Positions 52,762 through 63,952 of a stretch of 64,000 bases of DNA are shown piece by piece; position 1 is the stretch's first letter, and each line of letters opens with the position of its first letter. The DNA comes from Entomortierella parvispora (taxonomy: Eukaryota > Mortierellomycota > Mortierellomycetes > Mortierellales > Mortierellaceae), in assembly GCA_963573315.1 (NCBI GenBank), contig OY752141.1, positions 868,001 to 932,000 on the forward strand. Reading direction: 5' to 3'. Made by a program: the position numbers and the translations under genes. The notes beneath the pieces are model-generated. The model saw only the letters and a list, made by a program, of their open reading frames with translations, was not told the DNA's origin and did not search any database.

Positions 52762-54709
52762 ATGCTCTCCGTCACAAACGTGAACTTGCGGTATCGCAGG
52801 ATCCACAAGGCCGCAAAAGCCGCTGTCGTCTCCACCCTTCGACCACTGCAAAAGCATCGCTACACTCTCTATGACCTCCAATACGTCTTCCTCTTTGTGG
52901 TCTTCACCTTTTGCTACTTCATCATGGACAAGCCCGTCTGGTTCAAGCTGCCCATCGCCTCCTTTGCAGTTGGTCTTCTTGTCCCAAAGCGCACCCGTCA
53001 GTTTATGCTGCCCTTCCTTGCTATTGCTGCCTGGTTGATTCTCTTTTATTGCTGCCGGTTCATCCCTTCGTCCTGGAGACCTCACATCTTCACCTCAGTC
53101 TTGCCTGCACTCGAAAACATTCTCTACGGAGGCAACATCTCGGAACAGCTCGCCACCTCCACCACTCCTCTCAAGGACTTGCTGGCATGGATGCCCTACG
53201 GTGTTCTTCACTTTGTGCTGCCTGTTATCACTGCCATCCTGATTGTGTACTTTGGACCCCCCGGCACTCTGCCAGTCTTTGCCCGGACCTTTGGATACAT
53301 GAACGTTGCCGGAGTCTTGACTCAATTGTTTTTCCCATGTGCGCCACCATGTAAGTTGTCTGTCCAATATGGCAATTGGATATAATTCATGACGATGGGG
53401 CTGCAGCAGGCAAAGAATGTCTAGACTGACAATTATCTTTTGTTCTAAAATAGGGTATGAATCGCGCTATGGAGGACTGGAGCCTGCTACTTATACCATG
53501 CCTGGTGATCCAGGCGGACTCGCCCGTGTGGACGACATTTTGGGAACCAACATGTACAAGTCCACGTTCACAGCCTCGCCCATGGTCTTTGGTGCTTTCC
53601 CCTCGCTGCACTCGGCCTGCGCCTGGCAGTTGGCCTTCTTCCTCGTCTACATCTTTGGTCCCCGTTCCATCCCTTTTGCTGTAGGCTATGTTTTCTGGAT
53701 CTGGTGGGCGACCATGTACCTTGGACACCATTACGTCGTTGATCTCGTCGGAGGTGCTGGGTATGCCGTCGTTGCCTTTTGGTTTGGTTCCTTCTTCCTG
53801 CCTTCCATGCTGCCTCAGCAACACTACCACAATGCCAAGGCCTCCCATGTTATCCACGACCTTGGCGATGCGATGAACCACCAGGAAAAGCAGACTCTCT
53901 TTGATGCTGCCCACGAGGACGACTTTGTTGGATTCAAAAACAGTGGAAACTACAAGGAGTGGGATTTGAGCGACAACTATGACCAGGATGAGGATACCGT
54001 CGAGGAAATGGCAGATGTTATTGTGGTTTCTGTCGAGTCCCACCACTTGGAGGAGCACAAGGAGTCGCAATCAGAGCCTTCCTCGCCCACTTCAGTGACC
54101 TCCTCAGCACCAAAAAAGAATGCGGCCTACCGTCAGAGCTGGAATGGATGGCAAGGATACGAGTCTTGGATGGAGGTGCTGTCGACAGTCAACTCTCCTC
54201 GCGCCTCCCCGCGGACTTCGCCCGATAGCTCTCCCCGCAACTCTACTGCTCATCATAACGGTCAGCGCCACTCTCGCCGACTCAGCCGTGATTCCATTCG
54301 CTCAGTGACGACATTGAACCTGGATTCAGAAGCGGGCTCGTCCCTGATGCAGGGCAGCAGCTCAAATGCAGTGTTTTCGTCCCCACTGGCGTCTCCCTCG
54401 AAACGCGACTCGTTCATGAACTCTGTATCAATGTCGTTGGACAGGATTGATGAGAACTCGGGCAGCAGCAGCAAGATGTCTGTTCCCATGGCCAAAGGTC
54501 GGTCTCGCCCCAGTCGCCTGTTCCTAGAGCAATCAGGTGTCGGAACCAGCTCGACGTCTTTGCCCAACAGCCCTTTGAGTGAGCATCGCACCGACTTTGA
54601 ATCCAGCTCAACATCGTCTTTGCCCTCGTCGTCGCGCCCTACCTCGCCTCGGTCGTTTATCTCTGCAATGCCATCGCCAGCCCTTGGCAGGAGATTCAAG
54701 GACGAGTAA
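52762..54709 (+). CDS. AUR1: Inositol phosphorylceramide synthase catalytic subunit
   Basis: Two exons, 52762-53350 and 53454-54709, give 614 residues. Residues about 40-360 form the multi-span Aur1 core. The PAP2-like active site has FPSLHSACAW with H249, and MYLGHHYVVDLVGG with H289 and D293; these match the spacing of the yeast H-H-D triad. A conserved luminal stretch (GLEPATYTMPGDPGGLARVD) precedes it. The enzyme transfers phosphoinositol from phosphatidylinositol to ceramide in the Golgi, making inositol phosphorylceramide, and is the aureobasidin A target in yeast. Residues about 360-614 are a Ser/Pro/Arg-rich disordered tail much longer than in yeast (401 residues in all), with many SP/SPR sites, possibly for phosphoregulation or sorting. 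Confidence 0.94.
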
Positions 54710-55520
54710 TCTTGTTTCTATCTCTTTTTTTTTTCTGCCTATTATCCTTCTTATTCACCAGCTAGTTTACACCATCCCATTTAACCCATGTACCATACCT
54801 GTACTTTTACCCTAATTCTACCAGCGAAGGAAGAGCAGCGAAAGAAAAAGAAATAAATCTTGCTTACACACACACAACATGACAACATATGCAAGCGTAG
54901 AAACCCCCTGTTCGGAAGGGCGGGGTGGCGAAGTACAAACATGCAAGCAGGCGGAGGAGAAGGGGAGCCTCAGTCACTCTGGTCATCTCTTGCGCTCCAA
55001 TTGGCCCGTCCTATTGCGCTGTCCCTGGCTGCTTTGCTTTGTCGCTTTGTCGCTTTGTCGCTCTGTCCTCTGCGTTTCTCATTTCTCTCTTTCTCTCTCT
55101 CCATTCATTCATCCGTCCATCCTTCCATTCAGCTCAGCCTTCCTCTCCTTCCTTCCTTCCTTCCTCTCCTTCTTCCTCTTCTTCTTCCTCCTCTTTCTTC
55201 TCTTCCTCTTTCATTCATTCATTCCCCCCCCCCCCCCCCTGTTGTTTGTTCACTTCTCCATTCATTCCCTTTCACCGCAGCCGTCCGTCTTTGCTCCCCT
55301 TGACTGTGGACTCGGTTGTTGCGGTGGTCATTGTTGTCGTTGTCGTCGCTCTTCTCTCTCGTTCTCCGCAGTGTCGATATAAACAGATCCTTTCCTTGTC
55401 CTGTAGGTATCTTGCACTCCCTCTCCCTTTTCCTCTTCCTCCTCCCTCTCTTTATTCACTATCGTACAAAGATCGCTAATTAGGGTCCTCTTCTCCACCT
55501 GTAGACGCCTGCTCCCAATT
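54710..55520. promoter_or_regulatory. AUR1 3' flank and leader of the PARP-Deltex gene
   Basis: Pyrimidine-rich on the plus strand from about 55060, with CTTCC microsatellite sequence and a run of 16 C's (55224-55239) about 280 bp before the ATG at 55521. No gene seen. Confidence 0.45.
55224..55239 (+). repeat. Poly(C) tract, 16 nt
   Basis: An uninterrupted C run in the leader of the PARP-Deltex gene. A comparable C run follows the gene at 59148-59165. Confidence 0.85.
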
Positions 55521-58500
55521 ATGGCCCTCATCAACACCAGTAAAGCAGAGTTCTCTGACCTGTTTATTGACTTCTTCGAGGACTGCCCCTTTCATGTCGA
55601 GAATGCTCTTGCAATCCCACACGAGCTACCCGAAGCCCTTCGTCCCGCCTTGAACCCACTGACCACCTCTTCCACAGACCAGTTTGGTGGCACTCGACTC
55701 CTCAATCTCGATCCTCAAACCCACCCGAATCTCGCCAACACTGTTGCCAATGATTTTTTTAGCCACACACGACGACCCTCGGATTATTACATCGAGTCTG
55801 TGCACATCCTCCGGAACCCTCATATCTGGGATCGCTATCAGGCCACCAAGAAAATGCGCCGAGAAAGAATGAAAAGGACACAGGAGAGTAGAAAGCGGGC
55901 TCGGGCAGAGGGGTTTCTACGGCCATCCCTCCTGGCATCCGACGGTAGCTTGGCAGAGAGCGAAGACCAGGATCAGGAGGAGCCAGAGATTCAGTTCAGG
56001 GACGAAATTTTGTTCCATGGAACGCAACAAAACAAGATCTCGTCCATCCTCCATAACGGACTCGACCCCAAGATGACTATTCGTGCCAACTATGGAAAGG
56101 GCGTATATTTCTCGGACGCCGTCGAAAAGTGTATGCAGTATACAGATGTCCAGTCAAAGATGGGTCAACAGTACTCCATCATCCTGTGCTGTGTTCTCCT
56201 AGGCAAGATCCTGGTCGAGCCTTATGACAAGTCAAGTCGACGACTGTACCCAACGTCCAATTTTCTCCCTCCTGGATATGACTCTGCGGTGGCGCACGAT
56301 GTGTTCAAGGAATGGGTTGTGTAAGATCTCGCCTTTTTTTTTCAAAGAGTTTGTAGAAGCGATGGTTTTTTTGTCAGGAACCAGGACAATCACTAATTAC
56401 GGATCCCGTCTCTCTTTTACCCATGGAAATGCCTAAACATTTGGATACATTTACAAAACAGCATGGAAAAATCACAGGTTCTGCCATTGTGCGTGATCAA
56501 CTTCAAGACCTCCAACAACCCAGACTGTTTCTATCGACTGAGTCAGCACCAGATTCTCTTCAGAGGCACAGGGCTCTACCCCGCATCGATAAACGATGTT
56601 CAGCGTACCTGCACCGTTCCCGTCCCCACGGACGCCAACGCTCCCTCGAGTACCGATAGCTCAAAACCAGAGGATTGGCATCAACCGGATTCGTCGTTTG
56701 CTCCAGTGTTGGAATTAATCTACAAATTTAATCTCTCTATCACCAAAGTGCGAATGCTCAAGTTTCCCAAACGTGTTGAATGGCTGATCGAAGTCAAGAA
56801 GTCTCCACCGGCCTCGGCAGATTACTTTTCCATTAACGATACCAACAGGACTTCCCTCATTAACTCTGCTAAAAACCTCAAGACCCTTCAGGACCGCCTG
56901 ATCAGCGACCGAGCTCTAGCGACCAAATCCCGAAATCTTCAAAAGAGCAACATTGACAATTTGATGTCAAAGATACCCAATTGCAGCGGTCTTCTCGCGA
57001 CTATGCAAGATAACGGAGCAGAGCTGGAGAGAATCCGAGCACTTGGTCACCAAGTTGAGCAAGACCTTCTCTCACTTCAACAACAAGCACTCCAGCGAGG
57101 CATGGATATTTATCATAGCCATGACTTTCAAGTAGCAGCCCACCCTCTCCGCGAACGTTTGGCCCAACTCGAAAAGGAATTTCGAGAAAAACATGAAGAC
57201 AGAGCCTCCTGGACTGCAGAGCACTGGGATCAAGGAGCAAATATCATGAATCTGCAAAAGTCCTATGAAGATCAATGCAGGATGGACACGGAGCGGGATC
57301 AGCGAAACGTTGCCTCAATCAAGGCCGAGGGCGATAGGGTTGCCTCGACTAGTCAGGGAAGTTTGGTCTCCATGACCAAGATCGAGATGGATGCCCACAT
57401 TCTTGTCGCATCCAAAGAATGTACTCTAGCTGGACCTGTCAACCCGACAGAGAGGTTTGTACTCAAAGATCAAGAGGTACAGACTGTGAGTCTCCATTCC
57501 TGGCCCCAGGTGGTCGCGGAGCTGTTGATGCCCGCATTGATGACCACTCTGCTTCCGGTTTCGACTGTGAATCAACTGAACAACAACACAAACTCTCGAG
57601 TGGAAAAGAGGATCCAAGATCTCAAGTTGACCAACGTCAAGGAGCTGTGGGAGATTACGCCAACACTGGCGTTTAGTATGGCCATAGCTTCGCCCATCTT
57701 TTGGCCCATTACAGCGCAACGCCGACTGGCTAATCGACGCCTGTTTCAGCTCAAGGACTATTTGGAGTGGATCTTTTTGGAATCAGAGAGCCGTAGTCAA
57801 AGGATTCAATCTCGTGAATTGTTGTCTGGGACGACACGTCTGAAAGCCCCCACGGTCGCGGAGGAGATTGAACGGAACCCAATGAAGGATCTGGACATTG
57901 CCGCACTTTTGAAGGAAAAGTGGGAGGAGATTGACCCGAGCATCGAACCTGCCATTCGCGGCCTGCTCAGTCGTACTGGCACCGTGACATTTAATCGTAA
58001 AACTCGCGAGGCCGAAGTGGCCGCGATGGGATCCAATTTGATGGAGAATCTCTATGTCACTGCGGATGCTAAAATGCTGGCCAAGGAAGAGAGCTGTTCG
58101 TCGTCCTCGACAGCACCCTCTAAACCCGAATGTCCGATTTGTCAAGATGAGATGCAGGTACGGGATACACAACCTATGGTCTCGCCCTCACGCAGCAACC
58201 CTGCTCCAGAGAGAATCGTCAAGTTGAACGGCTGTCGTCACATCTTTCATGAAGGCTGTATCAAGGAGTGGTTTCAGTCCAAAGATTCGCAGTTGAAATG
58301 CCCCATGTGTTCGGCAATGTGCACGACCAAGGCTCGAGCAGGAGCAACCAAAGGCGCCTTTTCAGGGAAACCCATCAAATTGGGACCGATGCCGGACGCC
58401 ACTCTAGGCTACGCTTTTGATGTTCGATTGGCTTGCTATTTCGTCTATGTGTGTGTCCCGGGCCACTATGTGCCGGTGGAGAATGATCCGACACGCACTC

Positions 58501-59054
58501 AAGTGTATATCAGACCCGAGTACCGACATTTCCTGGTTCCGTTCACAGGACGATTGGGGCCGTTGTTGATGATCCGACTGATTTGTCTATTCTACTATGG
58601 ACACTTGTTTATGGTGGGACGGTCGCTGACGCGGAACGTGGACAATGTGGTGATATGGAACGGAGTCCATGTCCGAACAGACATGACGGGGGCCTATGGA
58701 TTCCCGGCGCCAGAATTTGAACGGAACTGCTGGGAAGAGTTGGACCGAAAGGGGGTAGCTATGGGTTTGGAGAAACTCTTGATCGACATGGCGCCGGCGC
58801 CTGTGCCACTCTCGACGTTCAAGTCCCAATTGCTGGAAAAGGAGCGGATTCAGAGTTTCCGTGGAACTTATACCCCGCGCACTCTTCTGTCATATACGCG
58901 GTCCTTGTCCTCGTCCTCCTCCCCACCCTCATCTTCTGGCAGAACTACCGCCACCACCTATTCATTGGCGGCGGATGAGCGAGAAGAGGATCTCCAGCGC
59001 GCGAACGTCAATCGATTGTTCAGAAAAGAACAACATTTTGCTTTTCGTCTCTGA
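55521..59054 (+). CDS. Fusion protein: PARP-type ADP-ribosyltransferase + RING + Deltex C-terminal domain
   Basis: Two exons, 55521-56320 and 56462-59054 (phase 2, donor GT|GTAAGA, acceptor AAAACAG|), give 1130 residues. Residues about 80-285 are a PARP catalytic domain: YIESVHILRNPHIWDRYQ, then ILFHGTQQNKISSILHNGLD (H166), YGKGVYFSDAVEKCMQY (Y196) and YDSAVAHDVFKEWVVMEKSQ (E264), a full H-Y-E triad. Residues about 390-780 are mainly helical. A RING-H2 finger (about 824-885) has CPIC, CRHIFHEGC and CPMC. Directly after comes a Deltex C-terminal domain (about 908-1035) with HLFMVGRSLT, NVVIWNGVHVRT and a closing FPAPEFERNCWEELDRKGV. Deltex RING-DTC units are E3 ligases that bind ADP-ribose/NAD+ and can join ADP-ribosylation with ubiquitylation. 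Here the transferase is in cis. The splice joins the PARP domain mid-fold, so these are not two genes. Confidence 0.88.
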
Positions 59055-59716
59055 AAAAAAAGTCGACGCGTTGACAAAGCAACAATCCCCTTGTCCTTTC
59101 CTCCTCCCAAGATCTACACAAATTCCTGTTGATATTTCGGATATCCTCCCCCCCCCCCCCCCCCCTTCCCCATTCCCCATTCCCCTTCCCCGACAGACAT
59201 ATACACTCATCCATCCACATACCCAGAGCACTTGAATACTACTTTGTAAAAAACAAAATAAAGAAACATACACTCCTTTGATCCCGTCTCTTGCACTGGT
59301 ATTCCTTGGGGGGAGGGGGTTCGGACAAAGCCCAGGTGAATTTTTTTCTGGCCCCTTTGACGTCAAGTATTTCTTCCAATCAATGCTGCACTGGCATAAC
59401 TGCAATTTGCCACCAAATTCAAGACTTTTTTTTTTTTTTTTTTTTTTATGGGTACAGGACTAGCAAAAAGCAAAAGATCTACAAATACAAAAGGTCCTCT
59501 AATGGCAGAGTCAGAGGAGGATGATAATGGTGATGGATGAGGATGAGAGGATGAGAGGGAGAAAAAGAGAGAGTGAGTGTGAGTGTGTGTGTGAGAGAGG
59601 GAGGGAGGGATAAGAGGGAGGGGGATAAACAAGAACGTTTCGGGATTGGGGTCACTTTCATGATCTCAATTGTGAGGGGAGGGGACTCGGGGGAACACTG
59701 GAAGAACCCGCGCCGA
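59055..59716. other. Convergent spacer with poly(C) and poly(T) tracts
   Basis: The 3' flanks of the PARP-Deltex gene and the Zn2Cys6 gene. Contains C18 (59148-59165) and a T run (about 59427-59447). Open frames here are low-complexity. Confidence 0.5.
59148..59165 (+). repeat. Poly(C) tract, 18 nt
   Basis: An uninterrupted C run about 95 bp after the stop of the PARP-Deltex gene. Confidence 0.85.
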
Positions 59717-62700
59717 CTAGGATTGCCATTCATGCAAGACGACAGGTGTTTGCTGCTGTTGCTGCTGTTGCTGCTGAAGGGCGGAGGGGGAGGTTGCGCC
59801 AGACTGGAGGTAGAATGAGTAATCACTGGATCCATTCTGAACAGGCAACATGGGCCGATGCGGATGCTGTTGTTGTTGCTGTTGCTGCTGTTGTTGTTGA
59901 TACTGCTGCTGCTGCTGCTGCTGCTGTAATGTGGGTGAAGACGTCGAAGCTCGCTGTGGAGAATAAGCACTTCCAGAATGATTACTCATCAGCTCATTTC
60001 CGTTCGCTCCACTAGTGCCACCAGCCCCACTGCTTGGAGTGTTTTCACTTCCTCCTCCTCCTCCTCCCAACAACTCCCCTCGGGTGACGCTTTGTGCCAG
60101 AGGATGCATCCTGTTGTTCAACATGGCCTTGTTCAATGAATTGTTACTATCCACCAACAAGGGCGTGGTGCTCATATCTGGGACCGACTTGAACACGCTC
60201 CCGACAGTGCCACTGTTGCTTTCCAGTTTAACAGCAACATGGCCGCTGGTACTGCCGCTGCTGCTAGTGCTAATGTTGTTGACACTGCCGCCGCTATTGT
60301 TGCTGTTGTTGGTGGCGGTGCTATTGTTGACCGATCCAGATGCACTCGTGGTGCTGCTGTTGCTGTTGCTACGAGACAAGTTATTGTTGTGGTTGCTGCT
60401 GCTAGGGTGACCGCTGCTATGACCAGCAGAGGCAGGGGCACCAGAGCTTCCAGAGCTATTGCTGTTGCCGCCATTATTGCTGCTGCTGTTGCCAGCACCA
60501 CTGTTGGCATTGGCAGTACCGCCAGCACCGCCAGCACCGCCCCCGTTTTGCATGTACAACATCCACTCTTCGTTATCGATCGAGGTTGGCAGGTTCCAAA
60601 TCGTCGACGAGAATGGGTTGTGATACATGGGAAAGTTGCTGTCGGCATCGCCTGCCTGCTGTGGCTGCTGCTGTTGTTTCTGTTGCTGTTGCTGTTGATG
60701 AAGGTGTTGATGCTGTGACGGGAGACCATTGACGACCGTAGCCGAACCAGGCGCCGCAAAAGGATCAATCTGAGCCGAGGTAAAGTAACTGGGATCCGAG
60801 GCCCCCGCTGCCCCTACCAATGTCATATCCGCGGTCGGAGTTGGGGCTCCGCCAAATATAGCTGCGGGATTGGCGGTCATAGGCCCTTGCAAGAGCCCAT
60901 TGGCATTGCCTCCTGAACCAGCAGCAGCGCCAGCTGAGGAAACAGACCCCACAGGCGAAGGAGACGTGTTCTTGCCCTGTCGAGGTCGACGTGGGAGCGG
61001 AGCATGGCCCTGACTCAGACCTGGATGGGAACGCACCTGGTGCTGGGCGTGATGAGGTGACACTGGACTGAAGTAAGGTGTGGGCGAGAAGTGACGCGAG
61101 TTGCGCCCAAGGGGTTCAGCATGGCGGATCCCGGGAGCCTGGTAATAGCCCATGATTTGATCCACATCAAACGCAAACGACTGCTCTTTGGGAATCGCCA
61201 TCACATTCTGGGTTGGCACGTCCATCTGGCTTGGAACAAGGCCCTTCATGGCCGACATTGGATCCGAACCATTGCGAAGAGCGAATTTGAAGCCTGTAGA
61301 TAAACACAAAAAAAAAAAAAGACTGTTAATCCTGGATCAAAGAATGTAGTCATTTTCAAGAGACTGCAAGACAACCGTACCATCCACAGAGCAAGGAAGC
61401 TCGATATTACGGGCCTTCACCAATTGCTTGATGTTGTTTCCGCACCACTTTCCGCTCGTCCAGACATCCTCAATCACAGACAGGCATCGAAGGGTCTCCA
61501 CCGTTCGTAACTTGGCGGACGCGGCCAGGACTGGATCCATGCTTGTGCAGTTGGTGATGTGAACGATGCCGGCCGTGAAAAAGATAAACACAGAGTTGTG
61601 CAAAAGACATTTCAGTCTTGGTACATCTCTACTATCGTCCGAGGTCCTCATCAGGTTGCTGGCCATCTCGATGGTGTTGTTGGCAGCCGAGGTACAAATG
61701 GAGAGCGAGATGGAAGCATCCCCGGGAGAATTACGAGCTGATTGGTGGCTGTAAGGACGATGCAGCAAAATGAGCGTGGCATAGAACGTCATGTGCAACG
61801 TGCAAACAAACGTTCCGGGCTCTTGTTGCACAGAACGGAATTGGAGGTGAGGTGGGAGCGTGAGCAGCCAATCCGTCAGCTCCTTGTCCAACTGCTCCAA
61901 AGGCGCAGGATTGATGAGCGAGGTTGAGGATTGTATCGTCGCTCTGGACAAGGGGCTGTAAAGACTGACCATGACCCTGCCCATGATCCTGGTCAAGGAG
62001 GCCAGATAGACAAAGTTCATTTCGGAGTGAGGAGAAGGCCCCGTGAGCAAAGACGTGGCGTTATCCAGTCTGTACTCTAGCTGGATGTTTTCCTCATCAA
62101 TTCCCTCTGGGTAGGTGGCGTCGACGTCGTGCTCGTTAATTCCCTGGAAGCAAAAGTGGGACAAAAAAAAAAGATAGGTCAGATAAAGATGGGATTCAGA
62201 GCGTGTAGGGCAACAACATCACGCCACTTGTTCAAAACATACCTGTGGACGTCCAAACGATGCAGAAACGAGTCGATCAGCGACAAAGCAAGACCACCAA
62301 ATGCGATTGCGCTCTTCACGGTCAAGGGTTGGCATATGTGGGTTAAGCTTCATGCAATCTCGGTTCAAACCCAAGTGCTGGGCCATTCGGATAGACAGGC
62401 CAATAAACATCCAGGCTCGGTAACCACCACCAGTTCCCATCTGTTGATAAGAAAGCAGGACCAGCGCTCCAACGCAATACATGTCAGGTGCATCGTAAAT
62501 GGTATCAAGAATAGCCTTGGCCTTGTCTACGAAAGCCACTCCCATCGTCTCTGGCTTTGTGGGGTCTGTCCTGAGGGAGATGTCGTCCGAGAAGCGCGAG
62601 GCCAGTGCGAAAATACTGTTGAGTAAACAGAGAAAGGAGGGCGAGTAATCCCGATTTTGTAGCCGCTTCAAAAACTTTGACCAAACAAAGACTGGCGCAA

Positions 62701-63952
62701 AAGGGTGCACATAGGCAAAGTAGAGATTCAAAAGGTTGGTCATGATCTCTGGCGACGGCAGGTCCGGGTTTTCGACAAACTTTCGCGCTTCCGGCTGCTC
62801 CCGTTCCCGGATCGAGAATCCGCCATAGTGACGACGGTTGTAGAACATGGGAGAAGACTTTCCCACGTACCGCTCATGGCCCTTGTGGTCCAAAGTTAGA
62901 TGACCCATGTCCTCCTCCAGATCATCCAGCTCCTGAAAGGGTGGCGTATGCATGCCCAGCTGTGGAAGGTTGTCGTTGTTGGGCGATGGGATGTTGTACT
63001 CGCTATGAGAGTGGTCAGAGCCAAGAATGGGGGAAGGAGAATTAAAGGTGGGCAGATTGGCTTCCCGGAACATGTCCTGGTGTAAGGGTGTGATCATTTG
63101 CGGATCCACTGTCCGCTGCACGTCGTCCGAGTGCGTCTGCGAGGCCAAATCGGGGCTCTGACTCGAGTCCAGCTGCAAGTCGAGGCGGTTGGGATGCTGT
63201 TGAAGAAGACCCATCTGATGCTGCATGAACGGTGGTTGTTGGGGATGCTGAAAAGTCATGTCGGTCTGGAATTGATGCTGATGCTGATGCTGCTGCTGAA
63301 GGAACTGGTGCTGCTGTTGCTGCTGCTGTTGCTCCATGTTGTAGTCTTGCATTATATTATGGTGTGGCGGCCTCTCTGACGACGGCCGCAGTCCATTGTC
63401 TTCTGCATCCACCTGCATTGACTTTGCTCCTTTGGTTGATTTCCGCCTCCTTGGCTTGGATGGTGCACTGGATGGGGTGTTGGCAGATACAAGAAGAGCT
63501 GCTGGATTAATGGCTCCAGAGGCGTCCATGGACGACGCAATGTTGTCACCAGGGGCTCCTGCTGGCTCATCCTCGACCAAGCCTCCAACGATAGCCTCCA
63601 TGCGGTGTAAACGATCTTCGATGGCATTAATGTAACCTATTGATCAAATAAAAATATGCGTGTCCGAGTGAGTACTTTTCTCTTGTACCATCTTTGGAGC
63701 AAAGAAAGAAAGCAATGAACTCTAGAGCATTTCAAGAACGTACGCCCTGCTCCTTTGGGTGGCCCTCGCTTCTTTGTTGGATCCAGATATTGACCTAGTA
63801 GTTACACGAGAAACGAGCGTCAGGAATCAACAATGATATTTCTTTCCGTCCATCTAAACTGGACACGTTCTGCGCCTTGTCACACGGGAACTCGCGACAC
63901 TTACAAGGAATCTGGAGTAACTCGCAGCTGGTGCAAACGTCTGGCTTGGCGT
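59717..63952 (-). CDS. Zn2Cys6 transcription factor with Fungal_trans domain, 5' end beyond window
   Basis: Five visible exons: 63952-63905, 63794-63744, 63636-62243, 62143-61381, 61293-59717, phases consistent; earlier exon(s) lie past 64000. The first visible exons encode the second half of a Zn2Cys6 cluster (DAKPDVCTSCELLQIPC, then QYLDPTKKRGPPKG) and a dimerisation-like helix (YINAIEDRLHRMEAIV). A Gln/His-rich linker (about residues 100-230 of the visible part) leads to the Fungal_trans domain: LLNLYFAYVHPFAPVF, GGYRAWMFIGLSIRMAQHLGLNRD and RIWWSCFVADRLVSASFGRP. The last 500 residues are Gly/Ser/Asn and poly-Gln rich (CAG/CAA repeats), probably activating. Target genes cannot be inferred. 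The transcription start and first cysteines are not in the window. Confidence 0.9.

Noticed and set aside
53387-54070. Long open frame on the minus strand opposite AUR1
   Set aside because: It mirrors the strong codon bias of AUR1 exon 2 and has no recognisable protein content.
55521-56326. Stopping the PARP frame at the in-frame TAA at 56322 and treating the RING-DTC part as a second gene starting at 56463
   Set aside because: The PARP fold is incomplete at the stop; a strong donor and acceptor with matching phase 2 restore the missing strand (KEWVVMEKSQVLPLCVINF), so one gene is the better model.
60239-60718. Plus-strand Ala/Val-rich frame opposite the Zn2Cys6 gene
   Set aside because: Shadow of the Gln/Asn/Ser/Gly repeats on the coding strand.
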